Assembly: GCA_035943995.1 (NCBI GenBank)
Contig: DASZBS010000083.1
Coordinates: forward strand, 32,977-96,976
Direction: 5' to 3'
Source: Vulcanimicrobium sp035943995
Lineage (GTDB): Bacteria > Vulcanimicrobiota > Vulcanimicrobiia > Vulcanimicrobiales > Vulcanimicrobiaceae
DNA: 64,000 bases
Both the position numbers and the translations under genes were made by a program. Numbering within the stretch: the stretch's first letter is position 1; every line of letters starts with the position of its first letter. Shown piece by piece: positions 25,442 through 33,952 of this stretch. The notes under the pieces are model-generated. The model worked only from the letters and a program-made list of their open reading frames with translations, had not been told where the DNA came from and searched no databases.

Positions 25442-26692
25442 CGACGCGCCTGCTCTTTCGGCTTCTCCAGCAGGTTCCTTCGGCTCGCCGTGCGCGCCAG
25501 CATAGTGGACAGCCCCGATCGATCAAACGATAATAGCCACTGCCCGAAAAGATCCTATGACAGAATCCACACCGCCAATGGTAATGATGATCCACTCCGC
25601 GATACTCGTCGTCAATCAGAGCGAGATTCAAGCGGTTAGCCGCACCTCTCAAACGTTCCAAGCCGCTCAGACTTCGCGGCGAACAGATCCTCATCAGATT
25701 GCCCGGCGGGGCCTCGATTCCGTGTCGATGGAGGGCCTCCGCGACATGTTGAAAGACCGCTTGCGGATCGTAAACCGCGTTAGGCGGCATTTCGTCGATA
25801 GGGATCAGCATGATGCCGCGCTCGGCGCAGCGGGCTGCCTTTTCCGCGTCGCGGCGCTTGACTGAAGCAAAGTTCGCCGCGAAGCGATTTCCTTTCGCGA
25901 TAGTGCCTGAAGCCCTGATATTCGAACGCTAGCCCGAGTTCAGGACTGTAGCCGTCGAGCTCAAGTCTGCCTCCGCGGCTCGACGTTAACCAATGTGGAT
26001 GTTTCAGCGGGAAATCGGTATGAAAGACCGATTCGAACACCGCGCGCACCGCGTTCTCACCGACTCGCGCGTAGCATGAACGACACCCACGGCGGCGTCG
26101 GAAGTCATGAACGGTTCGTGTCGACCGATGTCCATTCGGACAACGAACGCTGATGCGGGAAGCGTTTCTGTATGTGCTTTCAGTGGTGACGAGCGACCAA
26201 CCGTGTTCGCGAACGATTTGCTCAACCTCTGCGTAAGGTTTCCGATGTAACAGGTTAAGCTTGTCGGCCTTACAGCGCGCGCCATAGCTTCCGTTTCGAC
26301 AAAGCCCCGCGAATTGATAGTCTTTGCGACCCATGTTTATTGCACAAAATCCGCGCATAGGATTGGCCGCGTTCGAGTCGCCCGTCAAGCAACACACCGC
26401 CGCGCATAGTTACATAGGCCGCCAGACGATCGCGGGTTCCTGTGCGGGCATTGACCGCAGAGGATTCCCGCGTACACGCCGTGCACCACGACAGAAATCG
26501 GCTTCTATCGCGGTTCGCTGCGGCAAGAAACGGGCCGTGCCGCGGACAGTGCAACCGAATGCGAACTTTCCACCGTTCTCCGGAGGGCACGCGTTGAGAG
26601 CCGATGAGTACGATTCCGGCGTCGGCCGCAACGGATGCGAGAACCTTGAGTTTTTCGTCAACAGCCACACTGATACGATAGTCGATGATCAT
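25428..26692 (-). pseudogene. Twice-frameshifted treble-clef zinc-finger / nuclease-like gene
   Basis: Three consecutive reading frames on the minus strand rebuild one protein of about 420 aa. Frame 1 (26692 to about 26280): VRIRLHCPRHGPF with WCTACTRES, then ILCNKHGSQRLS, two cysteine-pair modules. Frame 2 (to about 25895): ISVRCPNGHRS with GCRSCYARVGENAVRAVFE, leading to LELDGYSPELGLAFEYQGFRHY, which looks like the core of Vsr/PD-(D/E)XK-like nucleases found with such fingers. Frame 3 (to 25428): FASVKRRDAEKAARCAERGI then MLIPIDE, and a last finger WRCGFCHRIF with RGCPLC. The shifts lie near 26280 and 25890. GC is lower than both neighbours, suggesting horizontal arrival as a mobile endonuclease. 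Sequencing errors are possible but two in one gene argue for decay. Confidence 0.72.
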
Positions 26693-26712
26693 GCCAGGCC
26701 CATGGCACTCTC

Positions 26713-28053
26713 ATGCGCGAATATGCGCTCGTGGCCAAGGCGAGGTCGGTCTATTTCTGTACCGGGTGTGGGTTCGAGTCGGCGCGCTGGCTCGGGCGCT
26801 GTCCGTCGTGCGAGGCGTGGAACACGTTCGAGGACGCGCCCGTCGTCAAGCCGGCGAAGTCCGCGCAGGCGCGTGCCGTGGCGCCGCTGCGCGTGGCAGG
26901 GCCTGTTCCGCTCGCGGCGATCGACGACACGCGCGTCGCGCGGCGGCGCACCGGGATGGCGGAGTTCGATGCGCTCCTCGGCGGCGGGATCGTGCCCGGC
27001 AGCCTCGTGCTGCTCGGCGGTCCGCCCGGCGCCGGCAAGTCGACGCTGCTGCTGCAGCTCGCGACGACGCTCGCGCGGCGCGGCGCGCGTGCCGTGTACG
27101 TGTGCGGCGAGGAGTCGGCCGCACAGACGAAGCTGCGCGCGCAGCGCGTCGGCGCCGCCGAGACGCTGCTGGTGTTTCCGGAGACGAACCTGCGCGCGAT
27201 CCTCGACGCGCTCGAGCGCGACGTGCCCGAGATCCTCGTCATCGACTCCATTCAGACCATGTGGCTGCCCGACGTGGAGTCGTTCGCCGGCAGCGTGTCA
27301 CAGGTGCGCGACTGCACGCAAGTGCTCATGGAGTTCTGCAAGCGCACCGGCTGCGCCACGTTCGTCGTCGGCCACGTCACCAAGGACGGTGCGATCGCGG
27401 GCCCGCGGCTGCTGGAGCACCTCGTCGACACCGTGCTGTACTTCGAAGGCGATCAGTCCGGCGAGTACCGCATCGTGCGCGCGTACAAGAACCGCTTCGG
27501 CGGGATCGACGAGATCTGCGTCTTCTCGATGGACGACCGCGGGCTGCACGAAGTTGCCGATCCGTCGGCGCTCTTTCTGCACGGGCGCGGCCCGCGGCCC
27601 AGCGGCACGTGCGTCGTGCCGACGCTGGTCGGCATGCGGCCGGTGCTCGTCGAGATCCAAGCGCTCGTCGGCGAGGCCGCGTACGGCACGCCGCGCCGGC
27701 TCGCCGCCAACGTCGATGCGGCGCGCATGGCGATGATCATCGCGATCCTCGAGCGGCGCGCGGGGCTGAACCTCGGCGGCAACGACGTGTACTGCTCGGT
27801 CGCCGGCGGTTTGCGCATCTCCGAGACGGGCGCCGACCTTGGGATCGCGCTGGCGATCGCGTCGGCGTTTCGCGACGTTCCGCTCGGCGCCGGAACCGTC
27901 GCGTTCGGTGAGCTCGGCCTTTCGGGCGAGGTGCGCAGCGTGTCGCAGCCGGCGCGGCGGGCCGCCGAAGCGACGAAGCTCGGCTTCACCCGGCTGATCG
28001 GGCCCGACAGCGCCCGCGACCTCGCCGCGGCGATACGCCTTGCGTTCGACTGA
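26713..28053 (+). CDS. radA: DNA repair protein RadA
   Basis: RecA-like ATPase that processes recombination intermediates, 446 aa. N-terminal zinc finger CTGC...CPSC (residues 16-33), Walker A GGPPGAGKSTLLLQLA, Walker B EILVIDSIQTMW, the RadA motif KNRFGG and a C-terminal Lon-protease-like domain (LNLGGNDVYCSVAGGLRI, GELGLSGEVRSVSQPARR). ATG at 26713 is chosen; a GTG at 26731 would give MAKARSVYFC, closer to the usual N-terminus. Only 20 nt separate it from the divergent broken nuclease gene. It starts a plus-strand run that continues with a lipoprotein gene 6 nt later. Confidence 0.95.
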   Translation: MREYALVAKARSVYFCTGCGFESARWLGRCPSCEAWNTFEDAPVVKPAKSAQARAVAPLRVAGPVPLAAIDDTRVARRRTGMAEFDALLGGGIVPGSLVLLGGPPGAGKSTLLLQLATTLARRGARAVYVCGEESAAQTKLRAQRVGAAETLLVFPETNLRAILDALERDVPEILVIDSIQTMWLPDVESFAGSVSQVRDCTQVLMEFCKRTGCATFVVGHVTKDGAIAGPRLLEHLVDTVLYFEGDQSGEYRIVRAYKNRFGGIDEICVFSMDDRGLHEVADPSALFLHGRGPRPSGTCVVPTLVGMRPVLVEIQALVGEAAYGTPRRLAANVDAARMAMIIAILERRAGLNLGGNDVYCSVAGGLRISETGADLGIALAIASAFRDVPLGAGTVAFGELGLSGEVRSVSQPARRAAEATKLGFTRLIGPDSARDLAAAIRLAFD

Positions 28054-28059
28054 CGTTCG

Positions 28060-28509
28060 ATGAAACGTAGCGCCGCGCTCCTCGCCATCGTGCTCATCGG
28101 CGGGTGCGCGCGGACCGAGGTGCGGGCCGAGCGGTCTTCACCCCCGTCGTCGTCCCGCGCTCACCGAGACGCGATCGATGCGATGGATCAGGATGTCATC
28201 GCGCGGCTCAAGAACAATGGTTCCGACGTGACGAAGCCGACCGATATCGTACACTACCTCTACATCCTGCTGCGCCGTGATGCCGAGGAGGCGTCGCGGC
28301 GGTCGCACGCGGCCGCGTATCGCGCCGCGGTCGAAGAACCGCTCGGGAAACTTCCGAACGGAACGACCGAAAAACGGTATTCGGTTGTGGCACACCAGAC
28401 CGCCGTTCCGTCGATCGAAAACATTCGCCGGGCGCGCGCCTTCTTCGAAGCGCTGGCGCGGCGGTTCGGCGGGGAATACGACGGCTGGGAAGCGGCCGTC
28501 GTCAAGTGA
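28060..28509 (+). CDS. Lipoprotein with an RraB-like domain
   Basis: A 149-aa exported protein: signal peptide MKRSAALLAIVLIGGCAR with a lipobox Cys at residue 16. The mature part resembles RraB (regulator of ribonuclease E inhibitor B): DQDVIARLKNNGSDVTKPTD, HYLYILLRRDAEEA, and the end ARRFGGEYDGWEAAVV, the signature GGEYDGWE of that family. RraB itself is cytosolic, so a lipid-anchored envelope version must have another role or the domain is a general protein-binding fold. It overlaps the next gene by GTGA. Confidence 0.72.
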   Translation: MKRSAALLAIVLIGGCARTEVRAERSSPPSSSRAHRDAIDAMDQDVIARLKNNGSDVTKPTDIVHYLYILLRRDAEEASRRSHAAAYRAAVEEPLGKLPNGTTEKRYSVVAHQTAVPSIENIRRARAFFEALARRFGGEYDGWEAAVVK

Positions 28510-30383
28510 GCGAGCGCCGTTCGATGCCCGAGCTGATCCCGCGCGATGTCCTCTTCGGAAACCCGGAGAAAGCCGCGCCGTGGCTGTCGCCCGACGGCAC
28601 GCGCATCGCGTACCTCGCGCCGCACGAAGGGACGCTGTCGGTGTGGGTGCGCACGATCGGCGCCGCCGATGACCGTATCGTCGCCTCCGATCCGCGGCGC
28701 CCGATCCGCAACGCGTTCTGGGCGCCGGACGGTTCGCGCGTGCTGTACTTGCAGGATGCGCGCGGCGACGAGAACTTTCACCTGTTCGCCGCCGATCCCG
28801 ACGGCCGCGCCGCGGCGGTCGACCTCACGCCGTACGAAGGAACGCTCGTCCAGCTGCAGTCGCTCGATTTGAGCCGCCCCGACGTCATCCTGATCGCGAT
28901 GAACCGGCGCGATCCGCAGTTGTTCGACGTGTACCGGCTCGACCCGCGCACGGGTGAGGCGACGCTCGACACCGAGAACCCCGGCGGCATCTCGGCGTTC
29001 GCCGACGATGCGGAGATGGTCGTGCGCGCCGGCGTCATACAGCATCCCGACGCGTCGTCCGAGATCGTCGTGCGCGACGACGCGAACGCGCCGTGGCGCA
29101 CGCTCGCGCGGTTCGACGCCGTCGACGGGACGCCCGAGCTGGCCGGCTTCACGCCGGACGGCGCTGCGCTGCTCGCGACGACCAGCGCGGACGCGAACGC
29201 CGCGCGGCTCGTGCGCTATGACGTCGCGACCGGCGAACGCAGCGACGTCGCCGGCGATCCCGAGTACGACGTGGCGGACGTCGTGTTCTCGCCGCGCACC
29301 AAAGCGCCGGTCGCGGCGTCGGTCGTGCGCGAACGCGTTAGCTGGACCGTGCTCGATCCCGCATACGCGGACGATTTCGCGGCGCTCGCCGCACAGGTGC
29401 CCGGCGATTTGGGGATCGCATCGACGGACCGCGACGACCGCGTGTGGCTCGTGTCGTCGACCGTCGATGCGGGCTCACGCTCGTTCTGGAGCTACGACCG
29501 CACCACGCGCCACGCCGCGAAGATCTTCGTGATGCGCCCCGCGCTCGACCGCTACTCGCTCGCGCCGATGGCGCCGATCCGCTATCCGGCGCGCGACGGT
29601 TTGACGATCCACGGCTACCTCACGACACCGCGGGACGCCGAGGCACGCGATCTTCCCGCAGTGCTCTTGATCCACGGCGGGCCGTGGGTGCGCGATACGT
29701 GGGGTTACAACCCGTACGTGCAGTGGCTCGCCAATCGCGGCTACGCCGTGCTGCAGCCGAACTTTCGCGGTTCCACGGGATACGGCAAAGCGCACCTCAA
29801 CGCCGGCGACCGCGAGTGGGCCGGCGCGATGCACACCGATCTGCTCGACGCCAAAGCCTGGCTCGTCGCGCAAGGGATCGCCGACCTCGCGCGCGTCGCG
29901 ATCATGGGCGGCTCGTACGGCGGCTACGCGACGCTCGCCGCACTGGCGTTCGCGCCGGACGCGTTCGCCTGCGGCGTCGATATCGTCGGCCCGTCCAACC
30001 TGAACACGCTGCTCGCGTCGATCCCACCGTACTGGGAGACGCTGCGCGCGACGTTCACGCAGCGCATGGGCGACAGCGAGGAGCTTCTCACGTCGCAGTC
30101 GCCGCTGTTCCGGGCCGACGCGATCCGCGCGCCGCTGCTGATCGGCCAAGGCGCCAACGACCCGCGCGTCAAGATCGCGGAATCCGACCAGATCGTCGCC
30201 GCGATGCGCGCGGAAGGTCAGCCGGTCACGTACGTCGTGTTCGAAGACGAAGGCCACGGCTTCGCGCGACCGGAGAACAACAAGCGCTTCAACGCCGCGG
30301 TCGAAGCGTTTCTCGCGCGCTACCTCGGCGGCCGTGCCGAACCGGAAGGCCCCGACGAATCGATCGACGCGTACCTGAGGTGA
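28506..30383 (+). CDS. S9 family (prolyl oligopeptidase/acylaminoacyl) peptidase
   Basis: Serine peptidase of 625 aa with an N-terminal beta-propeller (repeated WLSPDGTRIAYL, FWAPDGSRVLYL) and a C-terminal alpha/beta-hydrolase. Catalytic Ser lies in GGSYGGYATLAAL near residue 470, Asp in GQGANDPRVKIAESDQ near 553 and His in DEGHGFARPENN near 585; LLIHGGPWVRD forms the oxyanion region. No signal peptide, so probably cytoplasmic. The GTG at 28506 overlaps the preceding stop; an ATG at 28524 (MPELIPRDVLF) is the alternative. It overlaps the downstream formimidoyltransferase gene by GTGA. Confidence 0.92.
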   Translation: MSERRSMPELIPRDVLFGNPEKAAPWLSPDGTRIAYLAPHEGTLSVWVRTIGAADDRIVASDPRRPIRNAFWAPDGSRVLYLQDARGDENFHLFAADPDGRAAAVDLTPYEGTLVQLQSLDLSRPDVILIAMNRRDPQLFDVYRLDPRTGEATLDTENPGGISAFADDAEMVVRAGVIQHPDASSEIVVRDDANAPWRTLARFDAVDGTPELAGFTPDGAALLATTSADANAARLVRYDVATGERSDVAGDPEYDVADVVFSPRTKAPVAASVVRERVSWTVLDPAYADDFAALAAQVPGDLGIASTDRDDRVWLVSSTVDAGSRSFWSYDRTTRHAAKIFVMRPALDRYSLAPMAPIRYPARDGLTIHGYLTTPRDAEARDLPAVLLIHGGPWVRDTWGYNPYVQWLANRGYAVLQPNFRGSTGYGKAHLNAGDREWAGAMHTDLLDAKAWLVAQGIADLARVAIMGGSYGGYATLAALAFAPDAFACGVDIVGPSNLNTLLASIPPYWETLRATFTQRMGDSEELLTSQSPLFRADAIRAPLLIGQGANDPRVKIAESDQIVAAMRAEGQPVTYVVFEDEGHGFARPENNKRFNAAVEAFLARYLGGRAEPEGPDESIDAYLR

Positions 30384-31243
30384 CGACCGCGCTCGAGTTC
30401 GAGATCGTTCCAAACGTCAGCGAAGGACGCGATGCGACGGTGATCGACGCGTGCGTCGCGGCGATGGAAGCGCACGGCGTGCGCGTCGTGCACCACACCA
30501 GCGATCCCGTGCACCATCGCAGCGTGCTCACCGCGGTCGGGCGCGCGTCACAAGTTGTCGCGGCGGCAGTGGCGCTCGCGCGGGTCGCGCACGAGCGCAT
30601 CGACCTGCGCGCGCACCGCGGCGCGCATCCGCGGATCGGCGCGCTCGACGTGCTGCCGTTCGTCCCGCTCGGCGACGCGACGCTCGACGACGCGGTCACC
30701 CTCGCGCACCGCGCCGCGGCTCGCATCTGGCGCGAGCTCGGGGTGCCTTCGTATCTGTACGGCGCCGCCGCGAGCGCGCCGCACCGCGAGCATCTCGCCG
30801 ACGTCCGGCGCGGCGAGTTCGAGGGCCTGGCCGAGCGGCTGGCCGGGGACGACCGCTGGCGCTTCGACTACGGCGACTCCGCCCACGCGTCGGCCGGCGC
30901 GATCGCTGTGGGCGCGCGCCCGTTCCTGATCGCGTACAACGTCGAGCTGGCCGGCGGCGACCTCGGGCTGGCCAAGCGGATCGCGCGGCGGCTGCGCGCG
31001 TCGAGCGGCGGGTTGCGCACGCTCAAGTGCCTGGGGCTGCGGCTCGCCGCCGACCGCGTCCAAGTGTCGTGCAACGTCACCGATGTCGACGCCGTCCCGC
31101 TCTACCGCGTCACCGAGCTCGTGCGCCGAGCGGCGGCTCGCGAAGGCGTCTCGCTCCGGCGGACTGAGCTGATCGGCCTCGCACCATATCGCGCAATTCG
31201 GCGCACGGCGCAAGCGTACGCGGCGGCGGAACCCTTCGCCTGA
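30380..31243 (+). CDS. Glutamate formimidoyltransferase-like protein
   Basis: Folate-dependent formimidoyltransferase family, 287 aa. FEIVPNVSEGRDATVIDACV is the family N-terminus; DPVHHRSVLTAVG, DLRAHRGAHPRIGALDVLPF (with the catalytic His region) and AYNVELAGGDLGLAKRIARR are conserved blocks. The cyclodeaminase half of the animal FTCD enzyme is absent. The usual role is histidine catabolism, passing the formimino group from formiminoglutamate to tetrahydrofolate, but no hut genes are in the window. GTG at 30380 overlaps the S9 gene stop. Confidence 0.88.
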   Translation: MTTALEFEIVPNVSEGRDATVIDACVAAMEAHGVRVVHHTSDPVHHRSVLTAVGRASQVVAAAVALARVAHERIDLRAHRGAHPRIGALDVLPFVPLGDATLDDAVTLAHRAAARIWRELGVPSYLYGAAASAPHREHLADVRRGEFEGLAERLAGDDRWRFDYGDSAHASAGAIAVGARPFLIAYNVELAGGDLGLAKRIARRLRASSGGLRTLKCLGLRLAADRVQVSCNVTDVDAVPLYRVTELVRRAAAREGVSLRRTELIGLAPYRAIRRTAQAYAAAEPFA

Positions 31244-31261
31244 TCGTCGTACCTTAGCCTG

Positions 31262-33952
31262 ATGCTCGCTCGCCGACTCGCCGCCGCGCTCTGCGCCGCC
31301 GCGGTCTCGCTGTGCACGACGGCGACCCCGGTCCGTGCCGACGCACCGAACCCGGTCGTCCCCGCGCACGTTCGTACGCTCGCCAACGGCCTGCGCGTCG
31401 TCGTGCTCGAAGATCACGCCGCGCCGGTGGCCGTCGTCAACATGTGGTACCGCTTCGGCGGCGCATACGAGCACAAGGGCAAGACGGGGCTCGCGCACGC
31501 GCTCGAGCACATGATGTTCCGCGGCACCACCACGCTCTCGTCGAGCGGGCTCGACGACTGGGGCGCGCGCCTGGGCGCGCAGGTCAACGCCGAGACCACC
31601 AGCGAGTACACGCGCTTCGATCTGGTGCTGCCGGCCGATCGCGTCGACGGCGCGCTGCGCGTCGAGGCCGACCGCATGCATTCGCTCAAGCTCGCGCCCG
31701 CGGACTGGAACAAAGAGCGCGGTGCCGTGCTGCAAGAGTGGACGCAGGACCACAGCAACGCGCTGTTCGGCTTCGGCACCGGCTTGCAAGAAAAACTGTA
31801 TCCGGGCTCGCCGCTCGGCAAGACCGCGCTCGGCGAGAAGCGCGACATCGAGCAGGCGACCGTCGCCGACCTGCGCGCCTACTATCACACGTGGTACGCG
31901 CCGAACAACGCGACGCTCGTCGTCACGGGCGACGTGGAGCCCGACGCGGTGTTCGCGTCGGCGCAGAAATGGTTCGGGCCGATCCCGTCGCGCGCGGTGC
32001 CCAAGGTCACGCTCGTGCAGCCCAAAGCGGCGACCGGCGTCGTCTCGCGCGTGAAGGCGGACTACCCGTACACCGTCGTCGACCTGGCGTACGCGGCGCC
32101 GCCTGCATCCGGTGCCACCGAGGACGACGGGTTGCGCGCGCTCACCGCGCTCGTCGCGCTGCAGAACCCGCGCGGGCCGTTTCGCGGCGCGCTGGTCGAC
32201 AGCGGCATCACGCTCGGCTTCGGGCTGCAGCCGTCGCTCGACCGCCACGTCGCGACGTACCACGCGTTCCTGCTCGTCGCGCCCGGCCACACCGCCGAAC
32301 AAGCGCGCACCGCGTGGAAAACCGTGCTCGCCGCATCGCTCGCGCGCGGGATCGATCCGGAGTTCATCGCCGCCGCAAAACGCAGCGAGTTGACGGGGCT
32401 GGTGTACGCGCGCGACTCGATCTCCGGGCTCGCGGGCGCGCTCGGCAGCGGCTACGTGTTCCCCGGCGACCGCGATCCGACGACGTATGCCGCCGAGGTC
32501 GAAGCGGTCGATGTCGCCAGCGTGAACGCCGTCGCGCGGCGCGTGTTCGCGACGCCCAACGCCGACGCGGTGCTGGAGCCGACGACCACCGATCCCGCCA
32601 AGGCGAAGCCGCCGTCCGACCTGGGCAGCACGATCAAGGACGACTTCGGCGGACGCGTCCCCGACGGCGCCGTCGTGCAGCCGGCGTGGATGCGCACCGA
32701 CCTCGCGCGTCCGCTGACGCTGCGCAGCCGCGTCGCGCCGGTGCAGACGACGCTGCCCAACGGATTGAAGCTGCTGGTGCAGCGCGTGCACGACAACGGC
32801 ACCGTGTTCATCGGCGGCTCGATGCGCCGCTCGCCCGACTTCGAACCGCCGGGCAAAGAAGGCCTGGCCGGCATCGCGTCCGCGCTGCTGTCGTACGGCA
32901 GCGCGAACTACGACTACGACGCGCAGCACCGCCTGGGCGACGACCTCGGCGCGGCGATCGGGTTCGGCTCGACGTTCGGCGCGCACGGCCTCGCGCGCGA
33001 CACCGACAAGCTGCTCGACGCGCTCGCCGACGACGTGCGGCGCCCGGTGCTGCCGGAAGACCGCTTCGTGCTGATCCGCCAGAGCAGCGCGGTCGCGACG
33101 GAGCGGCGTGCGATCGACCCGCAGTACCGCGCGTCGCGCGCGTTCGCGGAGGCGCTGTATCCCGCCAACGATCCGGAGCTGCGCGAGTCGTCCAAAGCAT
33201 CGCTCGAGTCGATCACCATCGGCGACGTGCGCGCGTTCGTGAAGAAATACCACCGGCCCGACCTCACCACGCTGGTGGTGGTCGGCGACGTCGACCCCGA
33301 CACGGTGAAAGCCAGCGTCGTGCGCGCGTTCGGCGACTGGCACGCCGACGGGCCCGCGCCAGATCCGCACTTGCACCCGATCCCGCTGCCGCCGCCGGTG
33401 CGCAAGCTCGTCGAGACGCCGTCGCTCGACGTGTCGGTGGAGCTCGGCCAGCCCGCGCCCGCCGAGGGCGAGGTCGACGCCGACGCGTTCATGCTCGCCG
33501 ACGCGCTGCTCGACGACCAGTCGTTCGCGAGCCGGCTGTTCATCGAAGTGCGCCAGAAGCGCGGGCTGGTGTACAACATCGGCACGACGTACTCGTCGGA
33601 CCGCGACCGCGGCACGTGGGTCGCGTCGTTCCGCGCCGTGCCGTCGAAGGTCGACGCCGCCGAAGCGCTGGTGCGCGATCAGGTGAAGCGCCTGCAGAAC
33701 GAGTTGGTCGATCCCGAAGAGCTGCGCCGCTGCGCGACGCGCCAAGCCGCGCGCATCCTCATGGCGGAGCAGGCGACGAGCGCGATCGCGGGCGACTTGA
33801 TGAACATCGGCACCGACCGGCTCGCGCCCGACTACTACTCGACGCTCGCCGAGCGCTACGCGCGCGTCACGCCCACCGACGTGCGGCGCGCGGCGCGCAC
33901 GTACTTCCATCCCGACCACTTCGTCGAAATTCGCACCGGACCCAAATCGTGA
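31262..33952 (+). CDS. Secreted M16 family zinc peptidase (copy 1)
   Basis: An 896-aa pitrilysin/insulinase-family protein with a Sec signal peptide (MLARRLAAALCAAAVSLCTTATPVRA). The N-terminal half holds the inverted zinc motif HxxEH in GLAHALEHMMFRG, near residue 80, and the later Glu-containing helix (LKLAPADWNKERGAVLQEW). Two M16 catalytic-type domains are each paired with an M16_C domain; the second half starts at TTLPNGLKLLVQRVHDNG and lacks HxxEH, as in other single-chain M16 enzymes. It overlaps the next gene, a close paralogue, by GTGA. Periplasmic peptide degradation is the expected role. Confidence 0.93.
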   Translation: MLARRLAAALCAAAVSLCTTATPVRADAPNPVVPAHVRTLANGLRVVVLEDHAAPVAVVNMWYRFGGAYEHKGKTGLAHALEHMMFRGTTTLSSSGLDDWGARLGAQVNAETTSEYTRFDLVLPADRVDGALRVEADRMHSLKLAPADWNKERGAVLQEWTQDHSNALFGFGTGLQEKLYPGSPLGKTALGEKRDIEQATVADLRAYYHTWYAPNNATLVVTGDVEPDAVFASAQKWFGPIPSRAVPKVTLVQPKAATGVVSRVKADYPYTVVDLAYAAPPASGATEDDGLRALTALVALQNPRGPFRGALVDSGITLGFGLQPSLDRHVATYHAFLLVAPGHTAEQARTAWKTVLAASLARGIDPEFIAAAKRSELTGLVYARDSISGLAGALGSGYVFPGDRDPTTYAAEVEAVDVASVNAVARRVFATPNADAVLEPTTTDPAKAKPPSDLGSTIKDDFGGRVPDGAVVQPAWMRTDLARPLTLRSRVAPVQTTLPNGLKLLVQRVHDNGTVFIGGSMRRSPDFEPPGKEGLAGIASALLSYGSANYDYDAQHRLGDDLGAAIGFGSTFGAHGLARDTDKLLDALADDVRRPVLPEDRFVLIRQSSAVATERRAIDPQYRASRAFAEALYPANDPELRESSKASLESITIGDVRAFVKKYHRPDLTTLVVVGDVDPDTVKASVVRAFGDWHADGPAPDPHLHPIPLPPPVRKLVETPSLDVSVELGQPAPAEGEVDADAFMLADALLDDQSFASRLFIEVRQKRGLVYNIGTTYSSDRDRGTWVASFRAVPSKVDAAEALVRDQVKRLQNELVDPEELRRCATRQAARILMAEQATSAIAGDLMNIGTDRLAPDYYSTLAERYARVTPTDVRRAARTYFHPDHFVEIRTGPKS

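Noticed and set aside
30548..33919. 1123-aa minus-strand frame opposite the formimidoyltransferase and M16 genes
   Set aside because: Arg/Val-rich antisense frame without motifs; the plus strand carries signal peptide and HxxEH.
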